From Paractinoplanes toevensis (GTDB lineage: Bacteria; Actinomycetota; Actinomycetes; Mycobacteriales; Micromonosporaceae): 58,802 nucleotides of DNA. A program made the position numbers and the translations under genes. The stretch covers positions 1-58,802 of the forward strand of contig NZ_BOQN01000139.1 of NCBI RefSeq assembly GCF_018332695.1. Reading direction: 5' to 3'. Shown one piece after another: positions 46,176 through 58,404 of this stretch. Numbering within the stretch: the first letter of the stretch is position 1; every line of letters begins with the position of its first letter. Under the pieces are notes generated by a model, which was given only the letters and a program-made list of their open reading frames with translations, searched no databases and had not been told where the DNA came from.

Positions 46176-46352
46176 ATGCCACAAGCCGACACGTTGACGG
46201 TCGTCCATCATGACGACACCCGCACCCGATTCAAAGACGTCCGGTACGAATTGCACCGCGACGGCATCCGCATCTGGTCCGACGAGGGCGAGCACCACGT
46301 CACGGACGTACTCATGACGCACGCTTATCGTCAGCGGGACGCGACGCACTAG
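46176..46352 (+). CDS. Small conserved hypothetical protein
   Basis: 58 aa: MPQADTLTVVHHDDTRTRFK, DVRYELHRDGIRIWSDEGEH, HVTDVLMTHAYRQRDATH. It looks like a compact beta-sheet domain with many His residues. GGTGAG six bases before the ATG is an acceptable ribosome binding site. I do not know its function. It converges with clpB and shares a strong terminator with it. Confidence 0.7.
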   Translation: MPQADTLTVVHHDDTRTRFKDVRYELHRDGIRIWSDEGEHHVTDVLMTHAYRQRDATH

Positions 46353-46365
46353 GCGCAAGCACGAC

Positions 46366-46394
46366 AGAGGCCCCGGGGAACCCCCGGGGCCTCT
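46366..46394. terminator. Bidirectional terminator between the small gene and clpB
   Basis: A 13-bp perfect stem, AGAGGCCCCGGGG / CCCCGGGGCCTCT, with a 3-nt loop. Confidence 0.8.
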
Positions 46395-46407
46395 TCCATC
46401 TGGCGAG

Positions 46408-48996
<2,589 letters not shown>

Positions 48997-49019
48997 GTGC
49001 TCCCCTGAAGCTCAGCAGA

Positions 49020-49052
49020 CTTGAGCCTACGCCACTCAACCTTAAGAGCGAA
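49020..49052 (-). promoter_or_regulatory. clpB promoter with HAIR element (HspR operator)
   Basis: CTTGAGC-N7-ACTCAAC at 49020-49040 matches the HAIR consensus CTTGAGT-N7-ACTCAAG at 12 of 14 positions. On the minus strand a TTCGCT (49052-49047), 17-bp spacer, TAGGCT (49029-49024) promoter has its -10 box inside the HAIR, 27 bp upstream of the clpB ATG. Confidence 0.85.
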
Positions 49053-49143
49053 CGACCATCTCGACAACGCCGATGACGGATCCGTCGTGATGCCTGCCAC
49101 GACGGCCCCGAGCAGGTCTTCCGGCGCCGTAACGTAGCGATAC

Positions 49144-50361
49144 GTGCTCCGCCGGCTCCTGCCCCTGTCCCTGATCTTCGTCGTGGTCGGCCTGGCGACG
49201 TCATTCGTCGGCCCCTACCTGGCCCTCTTCCTCGCCGACGGCCTGCACGCGGGCCCGCTCGCGACGACCGCGTTCCTGATCGTCGCACCGATCTCCGGCG
49301 TACTGATCTCGTGGCTGATCGGGCGAGCCTCCGATCGCTGGCCGATCCGCCGGCCGCTGCTCATCGGCGCGGCACTGGCCGGCGCGGCCGGCACCGCGCT
49401 GACCGCCCTCTTCCAGAACTACTGGGCGGTACTCGCGGTCACCGTCTCGCTCACCGCGGTGGCCGGGGCACTCTTTCCGCAGAGCTTTGCGTACGCCCGC
49501 CAGCTGCTCCAACAGCAGGAACCGGGCCGGGTGGCCTTCGGGATCAGCGCGCTCCGCACCCTCTTCTCGGCCGCCTGGGTGGGCGGTCCGCCGTTGGCCG
49601 CGGTGGTGCTGGCCGCGCACGGCTTCGGCTGGACGTACGGGATGGCCGCCGCGCTCTACCTGCTCGGCGCCCTGCTGATCGTGTTCTGGCTGCCCCGGGT
49701 GCCGCAGCCGGCCGTGGGCACCGCCGAGGTCGAGACGCACGGCGGCCCGACGGTCCGCCCGATCACGCTCTTCCTGATCATCGCGAGCTTTACCGCGGTC
49801 ACCACCGCGTCCACCCTGAACGTCCAGGCCATGCCGCTGTTCGTGAGCGATGATCTGGGCGGCTCGATCAGCCAGGCCGGCCTGGTTCTCGGCGTCTGCG
49901 CGGCGCTGGAGATCCCGATGATGCTGGCCCTCGGCGCGCTCACCACCCGGATCCCGGTGCGCCGACTGATCTACGTGGGAGTGGGGTGTGCGGTCGCCTA
50001 CCACGCGATCGTGGTGGTCGCGACCGCCGTCTGGGTGCTGGTCGCCGCGCAGGCGCTGCAGGCCATGGTCATCTCGACGGTGGGCGCGCTGAGCATCTCG
50101 TACGTGCAGGACATGATGCCGGACCACCCCGGCCGGGCCACCACGATGGTGACCAACACGTTCCCGGTCAGCCAGATCCTGGCCGCGCCGCTGTTCGGAC
50201 TGGCACAGCACTTCGGCTTCCGGTACGCGTACGGCATGAATCTGGGTCTTGGGGTTCTCGGCCTGGTCCTGCTGATCGCCAGCGGCCGGGCGAGGTCGAA
50301 GGCCGTCCCGGAGCTTTCGTCTGATCAGTTCTCCCCCACAGAACCGGCATATCACCCATAG
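49144..50361 (+). CDS. SET-family sugar/drug efflux MFS transporter
   Basis: 405 aa, GTG start, about 12 membrane segments. SLIFVVVGLATSFVGPYLAL at the N-terminus, SWLIGRASDRWPIRRPLLIG (motif A-like), FPQSFAYARQLLQQQEPGRV and SALRTLFSAAWVGGPPLAAV resemble the SetA-type sugar efflux transporters. The exported compound is unknown. It is followed closely by the antiporter pair, but a functional link is not evident. Confidence 0.85.
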   Translation: MLRRLLPLSLIFVVVGLATSFVGPYLALFLADGLHAGPLATTAFLIVAPISGVLISWLIGRASDRWPIRRPLLIGAALAGAAGTALTALFQNYWAVLAVTVSLTAVAGALFPQSFAYARQLLQQQEPGRVAFGISALRTLFSAAWVGGPPLAAVVLAAHGFGWTYGMAAALYLLGALLIVFWLPRVPQPAVGTAEVETHGGPTVRPITLFLIIASFTAVTTASTLNVQAMPLFVSDDLGGSISQAGLVLGVCAALEIPMMLALGALTTRIPVRRLIYVGVGCAVAYHAIVVVATAVWVLVAAQALQAMVISTVGALSISYVQDMMPDHPGRATTMVTNTFPVSQILAAPLFGLAQHFGFRYAYGMNLGLGVLGLVLLIASGRARSKAVPELSSDQFSPTEPAYHP

Positions 50362-50401
50362 TGGAAGGGTGCACCCCTCCGAGTCCGTTACGGTGGTCGG
50401 C

Positions 50402-50899
50402 GTGCGTGTACGGGTGGAACAGACTCCGTTGCCGGGCATCGGTGTCCGGCATGACCTGGTGACCTCGTCGGGTCGTACGGTCGGGGTGGTCTCCCACCGC
50501 AACGGCCGCCGCGACCTGGTGCTGTACGACGTGGACGACCCCGACGCCTGCCTCGCCTCGATCCCGCTCACCGACGGTGAGGCGGAGGCGCTCGCCGACG
50601 TGCTCGGCGCGTCCCTCATGCTCGGCCAGCTCGCCGGTCTGCGGCAGCAGGCCGCCGGTCTGCTCACCGAGCAGATCGCGCTGCCGGCCGGCTCGCCGTT
50701 CGTCGGCCGCAAGCTGGGCGACACCCGGGCCCGCACCCGCACGAGTGCCTCGATCGTGGCCGTGCTGCGCGACCGCGAGGTGATCGCGTCGCCCGGCCCG
50801 TCCTTCGTCTTCGAGGCGAACGACGTGGTCGTCGCCGTCGGCACCCGCGATGGCCTGGACGGCGTCACCGCCATCCTGGCCGGCAACCACGACGACTAG
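50402..50899 (+). CDS. KhtT-like regulatory subunit of a cation:proton antiporter
   Basis: 165 aa from the GTG giving VRVRVEQTPLPGIGVRHDLV, which aligns with KhtT openings (E-x-x-LPGIG). The C-terminal half (TEQIALPAGSPFVGRKLGDT, SASIVAVLRDREVIASPGP, FEANDVVVAVGTRDGL) is an RCK_C (TrkA_C) ligand-binding domain. In Bacillus, KhtT gates KhtU and responds to c-di-AMP and pH. It lies 48 bp upstream of the antiporter gene on the same strand. An ATG/GTG 11 codons upstream is an alternative start. Confidence 0.88.
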   Translation: MRVRVEQTPLPGIGVRHDLVTSSGRTVGVVSHRNGRRDLVLYDVDDPDACLASIPLTDGEAEALADVLGASLMLGQLAGLRQQAAGLLTEQIALPAGSPFVGRKLGDTRARTRTSASIVAVLRDREVIASPGPSFVFEANDVVVAVGTRDGLDGVTAILAGNHDD

Positions 50900-50947
50900 G
50901 CCACTGAGCCTGCCCGCGGCGGAAAACCCCAGAATTAAAGGCGGAGG

Positions 50948-52156
50948 ATGCACAGTACGACGATTCTCCTGATCGAGGTCGGCGCGCTGCTCTTCGCGCT
51001 CGGCATGCTCGGGCGGCTCGGCCGCACGATCGGCCTCTCGCCCATCCCGCTCTACCTGCTCGCCGGGCTCGCCTTCGGCCACGGCGGCGTCGTCCCGCTC
51101 TCGGCCAGCGAGGAGTTCATCTCGATCGGCGCCGAGATCGGCGTGATCCTGCTGCTGGTCATGCTGGGCCTGGAGTACTCCGCGACCGAGCTGGTCGGCA
51201 ATCTGCGCGCGGCCGCGCCCGCCGGGGTGATCGACGCGCTGCTCAACGCGCTGCCCGGGGCCGGCTTCGCGCTGCTGCTGGGCTGGGGCTGGCAGGCCGC
51301 CCTGGTGCTGGCCGGCATCACCTGGGTCTCCTCCTCCGGCGTGATCGCCAAGGTGCTCGGCGACCTCGGCCGCCTCGGTAACCGGGAGACCCCGGTGATC
51401 CTGTCCGTGCTGGTCATCGAGGACCTGGCGATGGCCTTCTACCTGCCGCTGGTCACCGCCGTGCTGGCCGGCGTCGGTCTGGCCGGCGGGCTCCAGGCGC
51501 TCGCCGTCGCGGTGGTCACGGTGATCGCGGTGCTGGTCGTGGCGATCCGCTACGGCAGCACGATCAGCAAGGCCATGTCGGTGTCGGACCCGGAGGCACT
51601 GCTGCTCAGCGTGCTCGGGCTGACCCTGTTCGTGGCCGGCGTGGCGGCCGAGCTCAAGGTGTCCGCCGCGGTCGGCGCGTTCCTGGTCGGCATCGCGCTG
51701 TCCGGTCCGGTCGCGCACCACGCCACCCAGATGCTGGAACCGCTGCGCGACCTGTTCGCGGCGGTCTTCTTCGTCTTCTTCGGGCTGTCCACCGACCCGG
51801 CCGACATGCCGCCGGTGCTGCTGCCCGCGCTCGGCCTGGCCGTGCTGACCATGACGACGAAGGTGTTCACCGGTTACCTGGCCGCCAAGCGGGTGGGCGT
51901 GGCCCTGCCCGGTCAGCTGCGGGCCGGGCTCGCGCTGATGCCGCGTGGCGAGTTCTCGGTGGTCATCGCCGGCCTGGCGGTGGCGTCCGGGGTGGAGCCC
52001 CGGCTCGCGCCGCTGGCGACCGCCTACGTATTGATCACCGTCGTCACCGGACCGATGCTCGCCCGGCTGCCCGATTACCAGTGGTTCAAGAACATTGTCA
52101 GGCGGCGGATGGCCCTCCGGCAGCGCCGCGCAGCCCCTGTTCCCGCAGGTGAGTGA
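50948..52156 (+). CDS. CPA2 cation:proton antiporter (KhtU-like)
   Basis: 402 aa, about 12-13 membrane segments. GLSPIPLYLLAGLAFG, the ion-site region VLVIEDLAMAFYLPL (acidic ED pair in place of the usual motif) and FVFFGLSTDPADMPP are typical of the Na+/H+ exchanger (CPA2) fold. Its pairing with the KhtT-like gene suggests K+ (or NH4+) efflux in exchange for protons during alkaline or osmotic stress. No C-terminal RCK domain is fused, which fits the separate regulatory subunit. Confidence 0.9.
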   Translation: MHSTTILLIEVGALLFALGMLGRLGRTIGLSPIPLYLLAGLAFGHGGVVPLSASEEFISIGAEIGVILLLVMLGLEYSATELVGNLRAAAPAGVIDALLNALPGAGFALLLGWGWQAALVLAGITWVSSSGVIAKVLGDLGRLGNRETPVILSVLVIEDLAMAFYLPLVTAVLAGVGLAGGLQALAVAVVTVIAVLVVAIRYGSTISKAMSVSDPEALLLSVLGLTLFVAGVAAELKVSAAVGAFLVGIALSGPVAHHATQMLEPLRDLFAAVFFVFFGLSTDPADMPPVLLPALGLAVLTMTTKVFTGYLAAKRVGVALPGQLRAGLALMPRGEFSVVIAGLAVASGVEPRLAPLATAYVLITVVTGPMLARLPDYQWFKNIVRRRMALRQRRAAPVPAGE

Positions 52157-52297
52157 CCCTGGTTACGGGTAGAACTCCGCAAAGCTACTGACCAGTATCC
52201 GATTGTGATGCCCTAACACTTCCGTAGGAACTTGGGGCGCGCTACCGTTCCGGCTCGACAACTACGTGTTATTCGGACTTTCTGTCTAGGCGGCGGC

Positions 52298-52741
52298 GTG
52301 ACAGTGCGTGAGTCGACTTTCTATGGATTCGCGAACCCGGTCGATCCTCGGCCGGAGGAGATGCAGGCGTGGGCGTACAGCCCGGAGTCAGTGCCTCTCG
52401 ATGCCATGCCCGGAGACTGGGATCTGCTCATCTCCGGTGACGTACTCGCACCGACCCTCTTCGAGCTGGCCATGGATCGGCAGTGCCCGGCGCGCCGCTT
52501 CGCGCAGCACTGCATGTACATCTACGCCGCCGACGGGGTCCGGCAAAATGCGACCAGCCAGCGCAAACGACGTCTCAAGAAGTTCGTCGAGCGGGCCGAG
52601 GAGGTCGGCGACGAGCCGATGGCGATCTGGGCGCACAACGTGCGCGTCCTGATGAGCCGTCCCGAGACGTTCGACTACGCCGACTGGATCGAGGGTGGCC
52701 TGGTGCGCCACCCCCGACGCCTCGGGATGTTCCGCCGCTAA
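52298..52741 (+). CDS. Hypothetical protein
   Basis: 147 aa from GTG 52298 (VTVRESTFYGFANPVDPRPE). It contains an N-terminal section with many aromatic and acidic residues (MQAWAYSPESVPLDAMPGDW, DLLISGDVLAPTLFELAMD) and a basic, helical C-terminus (SQRKRRLKKFVERAEEVGDE, HNVRVLMSRPETFDYADWIE). No signal peptide. I recognise no family. Its stop overlaps the end of the convergent monooxygenase gene by 4 bp. Confidence 0.7.
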   Translation: MTVRESTFYGFANPVDPRPEEMQAWAYSPESVPLDAMPGDWDLLISGDVLAPTLFELAMDRQCPARRFAQHCMYIYAADGVRQNATSQRKRRLKKFVERAEEVGDEPMAIWAHNVRVLMSRPETFDYADWIEGGLVRHPRRLGMFRR

Positions 52742-53835
52742 CCGGCTGCGTACGAGAGGAACATGTCGGCCAGTCGGCGCGCGCCGTGCGGCCGGAACAG
52801 GTCGACCATGTTCGACGCGGACTCCTCGGCCGCGGCTCGGGCGCGCGGGAACATCGCGGTCTCGTAAGCGCTCAGCGCGGCCTCCACGTCGGCCGGGTGC
52901 GCGATGATCGCTTGCGCCAGCTCGGCGCCGTCCTGCATGGCCAGGTTGGCGCCCTCGCCGGCGAACGGTGACATCAGGTGCGCGGCGTCGCCGACCAGCG
53001 TCACCCCGGGCGTGCGTGACCAGCGGTGCCCGACCGGCAGCGCGTGGATCGGCCGGGTGATCAGCGAACCGTCGCTCTCGGAGATGATGCCGCGCAGGTC
53101 CGGGTGCCAGTCGTCGAAGAGGCCCAGCAACTGCTCGCGGGTCACGCCGGCCGCAGCCCAGTCGGCCGGCTGCTTCACCGCGACGTAGGCGCAGATCTCG
53201 TCGTTCGACTCGCGGTGGGCGAGGATGCCGCGCTCGTCGTCGAGCGCGAAGAGCATTCCCTCGCCGCACAACCCGGCGAGGCGGGGGTGCTCGGCGATCG
53301 CCTCCGGGATCCGGATCTCGACGAACGACAGGCCCGAATAGACCGGCTGGTCGGCGGAGACCAGCGCCCGGACCCGCGACCAGGCGCCGTCGGCGCCGAC
53401 CAGCAGTTCCGTGGTCTCGGTCCGCCCGTCGGCGAAGGTCAGCTCGTGCCCGCCGGCGACCGGCCGCACCCCGGTGACCCGGGAGTTCCACCGGACGGTC
53501 CCCTCGGGCAACGAGTAGAGCAGCAGGTCGCGCAGCGCTCCCCGGTCGATCTCGGGCCGGGCGTCGTTGCCCTCCTCGTCGAACAGCACGGTCGCGTTCC
53601 GGTCCAGCACCCGGGTGGCGTCGCCGCCGGCGAGCACGTGCCGGCGGAACTCCTCGAACACCCCGGCGGCGCGCAACGCCATCTGCCCGGACTCCTCGTG
53701 CATGTCGAGCATGCCGCCCTGGTGCCGGGCGTGCGGTGCGGCGTCCGCGTCATGGATGACGGACTCGATCCCGTGCACCGCCAGCACCCGCGCCAGGGTC
53801 AGCCCGCCGAGCCCCGCTCCAACAATCGTGATCAT
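52738..53835 (-). CDS. TetX-like FAD-dependent monooxygenase
   Basis: 365 aa from MITIVGAGLGGLTLARVLAV, chosen since AAGGAGGAG lies six bases upstream and the longer frame runs through the operator. The N-terminal dinucleotide-binding GAGLGG, the RALVSADQ/DGAWSR loop, and VTLVGDAAHLMSPFAGEGAN with LAMQDGAEL are the group A flavoprotein hydroxylase signatures; HQGGMLDMHEESGQMAL is very like TetX and related drug-modifying enzymes. It uses NADPH and oxygen to hydroxylate an aromatic or drug-like substrate. No cysteine-rich or membrane part. Confidence 0.9.
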   Translation of the reverse strand: MITIVGAGLGGLTLARVLAVHGIESVIHDADAAPHARHQGGMLDMHEESGQMALRAAGVFEEFRRHVLAGGDATRVLDRNATVLFDEEGNDARPEIDRGALRDLLLYSLPEGTVRWNSRVTGVRPVAGGHELTFADGRTETTELLVGADGAWSRVRALVSADQPVYSGLSFVEIRIPEAIAEHPRLAGLCGEGMLFALDDERGILAHRESNDEICAYVAVKQPADWAAAGVTREQLLGLFDDWHPDLRGIISESDGSLITRPIHALPVGHRWSRTPGVTLVGDAAHLMSPFAGEGANLAMQDGAELAQAIIAHPADVEAALSAYETAMFPRARAAAEESASNMVDLFRPHGARRLADMFLSYAAG

Positions 53836-53869
53836 CTCGATCTCCTCCTTCGCCTGCGTTCGACAATAC

Positions 53870-53898
53870 ACGAACACGTTCTTAACGAACACGTTCGT
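53870..53898. promoter_or_regulatory. Duplicated TetR-type operator upstream of the monooxygenase
   Basis: ACGAACACGTTC occurs twice as a direct repeat with a 15-bp period (53870-53881 and 53885-53896), each an imperfect palindrome with GAAC...GTTC arms. It is just upstream of the ribosome binding site. No TetR gene is next to it. Confidence 0.65.
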
Positions 53899-53914
53899 CA
53901 GGACACAGAGAAAA

Positions 53915-53937
53915 GCGGCCTCCCCGGGGAAGGCCGC
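53915..53937 (-). terminator. Terminator of the dnaK-hspR operon
   Basis: Stem GCGGCCT / AGGCCGC with a C4G4A loop, 7 bp beyond the hspR stop; an A-run (T-run on the transcribed strand) follows. Confidence 0.8.
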
Positions 53938-53943
53938 CTGTCG

Positions 53944-54378
53944 TTACTTGTCGGAGGACCGGCGCGGCCGCCAGACCACCAGGGCCGTGGACGGTCGCTC
54001 CTGGCGAACCAGGTCCCGGCCGGAGTACGGGCTCTCCATGTGAGCTATCCGGGTGTAGGCGTCGTCGAGCTGCTGCTCCAACTCGGCGACCCGGTGCTGC
54101 AGGTCGGCGACCAGCTGCTCCAAGCCGATGATGCGCTTGATGCCGGCCAGGTTGACGCCCTCGTCCTGGCTGAGTTTCTGCACCTCACGCAGCAGGGCAA
54201 CATCACGTTCGCTGTACCGGCGGCCGCCGCCGCCCGCTCGGCCGGGCTGCACCAGGCCGAGCCGGTCGTACTGGCGCAGCGTCTGGGGGTGCATGCCGGC
54301 CAGTCGTGCGGCCACCGAAATGATCAGAACCTTAGCGTCAGAGGCTTGCTCCACCGAGATGTGGATCTCCTCATACAT
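53944..54378 (-). CDS. hspR: Heat-shock repressor HspR
   Basis: 144 aa. MerR-type DNA-binding domain ISVAARLAGMHPQTLRQYDR, LGLVQPGRAGGGGRRYSERD, VALLREVQKLSQDEGVNLAG, then a coiled-coil (LEQLVADLQHRVAELEQQLD) and a short basic tail. HspR binds HAIR sites (CTTGAGT-N7-ACTCAAG) and uses DnaK as co-repressor. HAIR sites are present upstream of dnaK and clpB here. It is the last gene of the operon, 21 bp after dnaJ, so it is induced with its own chaperones and closes the feedback loop. Confidence 0.96.
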   Translation of the reverse strand: MYEEIHISVEQASDAKVLIISVAARLAGMHPQTLRQYDRLGLVQPGRAGGGGRRYSERDVALLREVQKLSQDEGVNLAGIKRIIGLEQLVADLQHRVAELEQQLDDAYTRIAHMESPYSGRDLVRQERPSTALVVWRPRRSSDK

Positions 54379-54399
54379 GTGCCACCTCCCGATCAGGTA

Positions 54400-55602
54400 C
54401 TAACCGCCTCGGCGCACACGCGCCTCGAGCCGGTCCCGCCCAGCCGGCGGGGTCAGTTTCGCGAAGCGCTCCAGCGCGTCCCGCGCTTCCCCCGTGACGG
54501 CATCCGGCACCTGAACCTCGACCGTGACGATCAGGTCGCCGGGTGGTCCGTCCTTGCGAGCCACGCCCTTGCCGCGAGCTCGCAACTTGCGTCCGCTCGG
54601 GGTGCCGGGTGGCACCCGCAGGGTGACCGGGCCTTCCAGGGTCGGCACCCGGAGGTCGGCACCGAGCACCGCCTCGGCGATGCTGATCGGCACGGTCAGC
54701 GTGAGGTCGTCGCCGCTGCGCCCGAACAGGTCGTCGGGTCGCACCGCGACCTGTACGTACAGGTCGCCGGCCGGACCGCCGCGATCGCCCGGCTCACCAC
54801 GGCCGGAGAGCCGGATGCGCTGGCCGTCGGCAACACCGGACGGGAACCGGACGTTGATCGTGCGGGCCTTGGTGACCCCGCCCGTGCCCCGGCACTCGGG
54901 GCACTTCTCGTCGACGATGGTGCCGGCGCCCTGGCACTCCCGGCACGGCTCGCTGAAACTGAACGAGCCCTGGTTACGGGAGATCAGGCCGCTGCCGTGG
55001 CACTGCGGACAGGTGCGTGGCGAGGTGCCCGGCTTCGCGCCGTTGCCGTGACACGTGTCGCACTCACCGGCCGACCGCAGCGTCAGCGGCAACGTCGTAC
55101 CGCGTACGGCCTGGGTGAAGTCGAGAGTCACCTCGGTCTCCACGTCCCGGCCGCGGCGCGGGCCGCGCCGTGCGGCGGCGTTGCCGCCCGGACCTCCGCC
55201 CGAAAATATCGAGCTGAATATGTCCGAGAAGCCCGCCCCCCCGAAGCGCCGGTCGCCGGGGCTGCCGGCCCCGGCACCCGCTCCGGAGAACCCGCCGAAC
55301 AGGTCGGACGGGTCGAACTGCGCACCGCCGGTGCCCGAGCGAGCGCCCCGGCGGAACGCGCCCGAGCCGAACAGCGAGCGCATCTCGTCGTACTCTTTGC
55401 GCTTCTTGTCGTCGGACAGCACGTCGTACGCCTCGGACGCGGCCTTGAACTTCTCCTCCGCCTCCTTGTTGTCCGGATTGCGGTCGGGGTGCAGGTCGCG
55501 TGCGAGCTTTCGGTATGCCTTCTTGATCTCGTCGGTCGTGGCGGACTTGTTCACGCCCAGGACGGCATAGAAGTCCTTCTCGAGCCAGTCCTTCGAGCTC
55601 AT
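54400..55602 (-). CDS. dnaJ: Chaperone DnaJ
   Basis: 400 aa. J domain with the catalytic HPD in KLARDLHPDRNPDNKEAEEK, a Gly/Phe-rich region, then four zinc-finger modules CDTCHGNG, CPQCHGSG, CRECQGAG, CPECRGTG binding two zinc ions, and the substrate-binding C-terminal domain. It stimulates DnaK ATPase and delivers clients. ATG 55602 is used since GGAGGT lies seven bases upstream; a GTG three codons earlier overlaps that site. It is 64 bp downstream of grpE. Confidence 0.96.
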   Translation of the reverse strand: MSSKDWLEKDFYAVLGVNKSATTDEIKKAYRKLARDLHPDRNPDNKEAEEKFKAASEAYDVLSDDKKRKEYDEMRSLFGSGAFRRGARSGTGGAQFDPSDLFGGFSGAGAGAGSPGDRRFGGAGFSDIFSSIFSGGGPGGNAAARRGPRRGRDVETEVTLDFTQAVRGTTLPLTLRSAGECDTCHGNGAKPGTSPRTCPQCHGSGLISRNQGSFSFSEPCRECQGAGTIVDEKCPECRGTGGVTKARTINVRFPSGVADGQRIRLSGRGEPGDRGGPAGDLYVQVAVRPDDLFGRSGDDLTLTVPISIAEAVLGADLRVPTLEGPVTLRVPPGTPSGRKLRARGKGVARKDGPPGDLIVTVEVQVPDAVTGEARDALERFAKLTPPAGRDRLEARVRRGG

Positions 55603-55666
55603 CGCGTCCACCTCCGCCTAGCGGTAGTCCCGCCCACCGGGGGGTGGGCGGGACGAGCCTGTGAGA

Positions 55667-56304
55667 TCACTCCGGGTCGGCCACCGCGACCAGAGCGGCA
55701 CGAAGCATCCGCTCGCCCAGCGTGTAACCCCGGCGCATCACCTCGACGCAGGTCGGCTCCGTGACGTCGGCTGACGTCAGGTGCGCGACCGCCTCGTGCC
55801 GGTTCGGGTCGAAGGGATCACCCTTCTCGCCGAACGCGGTGAGGCCGAGCTTGCCGGTCACCGCGGTCAGCGACTCCGCCACCGAGGCGAACGGGCCGAC
55901 CAGATCGCCGTGCTCGCGCGCCCGGTCGATGTCGTCGAGCAGCGGCAACAGCGCGGTGAGCACCGCGCCGGTGGTCAGCTCGGCGGCCGCCGACCGGTCG
56001 CGGTCGACCCGCTTGCGGTAGTTGGCGTACTCAGCGGTCACCCGCTGCAGGTCGTGGGTCCGCTCGTCGAGCTCGCTGCGCAACGCTTCGAGCTCGGCAC
56101 CGAGAGCCGGGGCGGCCGGCTCGGCAGCCTCCTCAGTCACGGCACCCTCCTCCGGTTCGGCGGCGCGGTGTGCGCCACCGATCGGCTTCTCCTTGACCTC
56201 GGCGGCGTCTTTGACCTTCGCCTCGGCCTTTGGATCGATCTTGCGGCGGTCCCGGATGACGACCCGCTCGGTCGCCTGACCGTCGTTCTCGTCGTCCGCG
56301 GTGG

Positions 56305-56308
<4 letters not shown>
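55667..56308 (-). CDS. grpE: Nucleotide exchange factor GrpE
   Basis: 213 aa. The acidic, low-complexity N-terminus of about 75 residues is followed by the long helix LRSELDERTHDLQRVTAEYANYRKRVDRDR and the C-terminal beta wing (EVMRRGYTLGERMLRAALVA). It dimerises and releases ADP from DnaK. The GTG start overlaps the dnaK TGA (GTGA), so it is made in step with DnaK. Confidence 0.95.
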
Positions 56309-58191
<1,883 letters not shown>

Positions 58192-58231
58192 GGTTGGTCC
58201 TCGCTTCTTACAGAGCTCGGTTCAGTACAAG

Positions 58232-58305
58232 GTTGAGTGGAACCGACTCAATGATGCCACGGGCATGCTCATCGTCAACTCGGACTTGAGCCAACCGGAC
58301 GCAAC
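58232..58305 (-). promoter_or_regulatory. dnaK promoter with two HAIR elements
   Basis: HAIR 1, GTTGAGT-N7-ACTCAAT at 58232-58252, matches the consensus arms at 12 of 14 positions. HAIR 2, CTTGAGC-N7-ACGCAAC at 58285-58305, is more degenerate. A minus-strand TTGACG (58278-58273) with a 16-bp spacer to CATCAT (58256-58251) has its -10 inside HAIR 1; HAIR 2 lies just upstream of the -35, as expected for an HspR-repressed promoter. Confidence 0.8.
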
Positions 58306-58404
58306 TCACACACGTATCGACCCTTGCAGTTCGGTAGATACCTGTCCGGTCACGGCATACCGGCACCTGTTGTCCTGCATGCATAGATCGGGCACTCTTT
58401 ACCC

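Noticed and set aside
53026..55764. 912-codon open frame antisense to the monooxygenase, hspR and dnaJ
   Set aside because: It crosses three well-identified genes and a terminator and has no protein-like composition.
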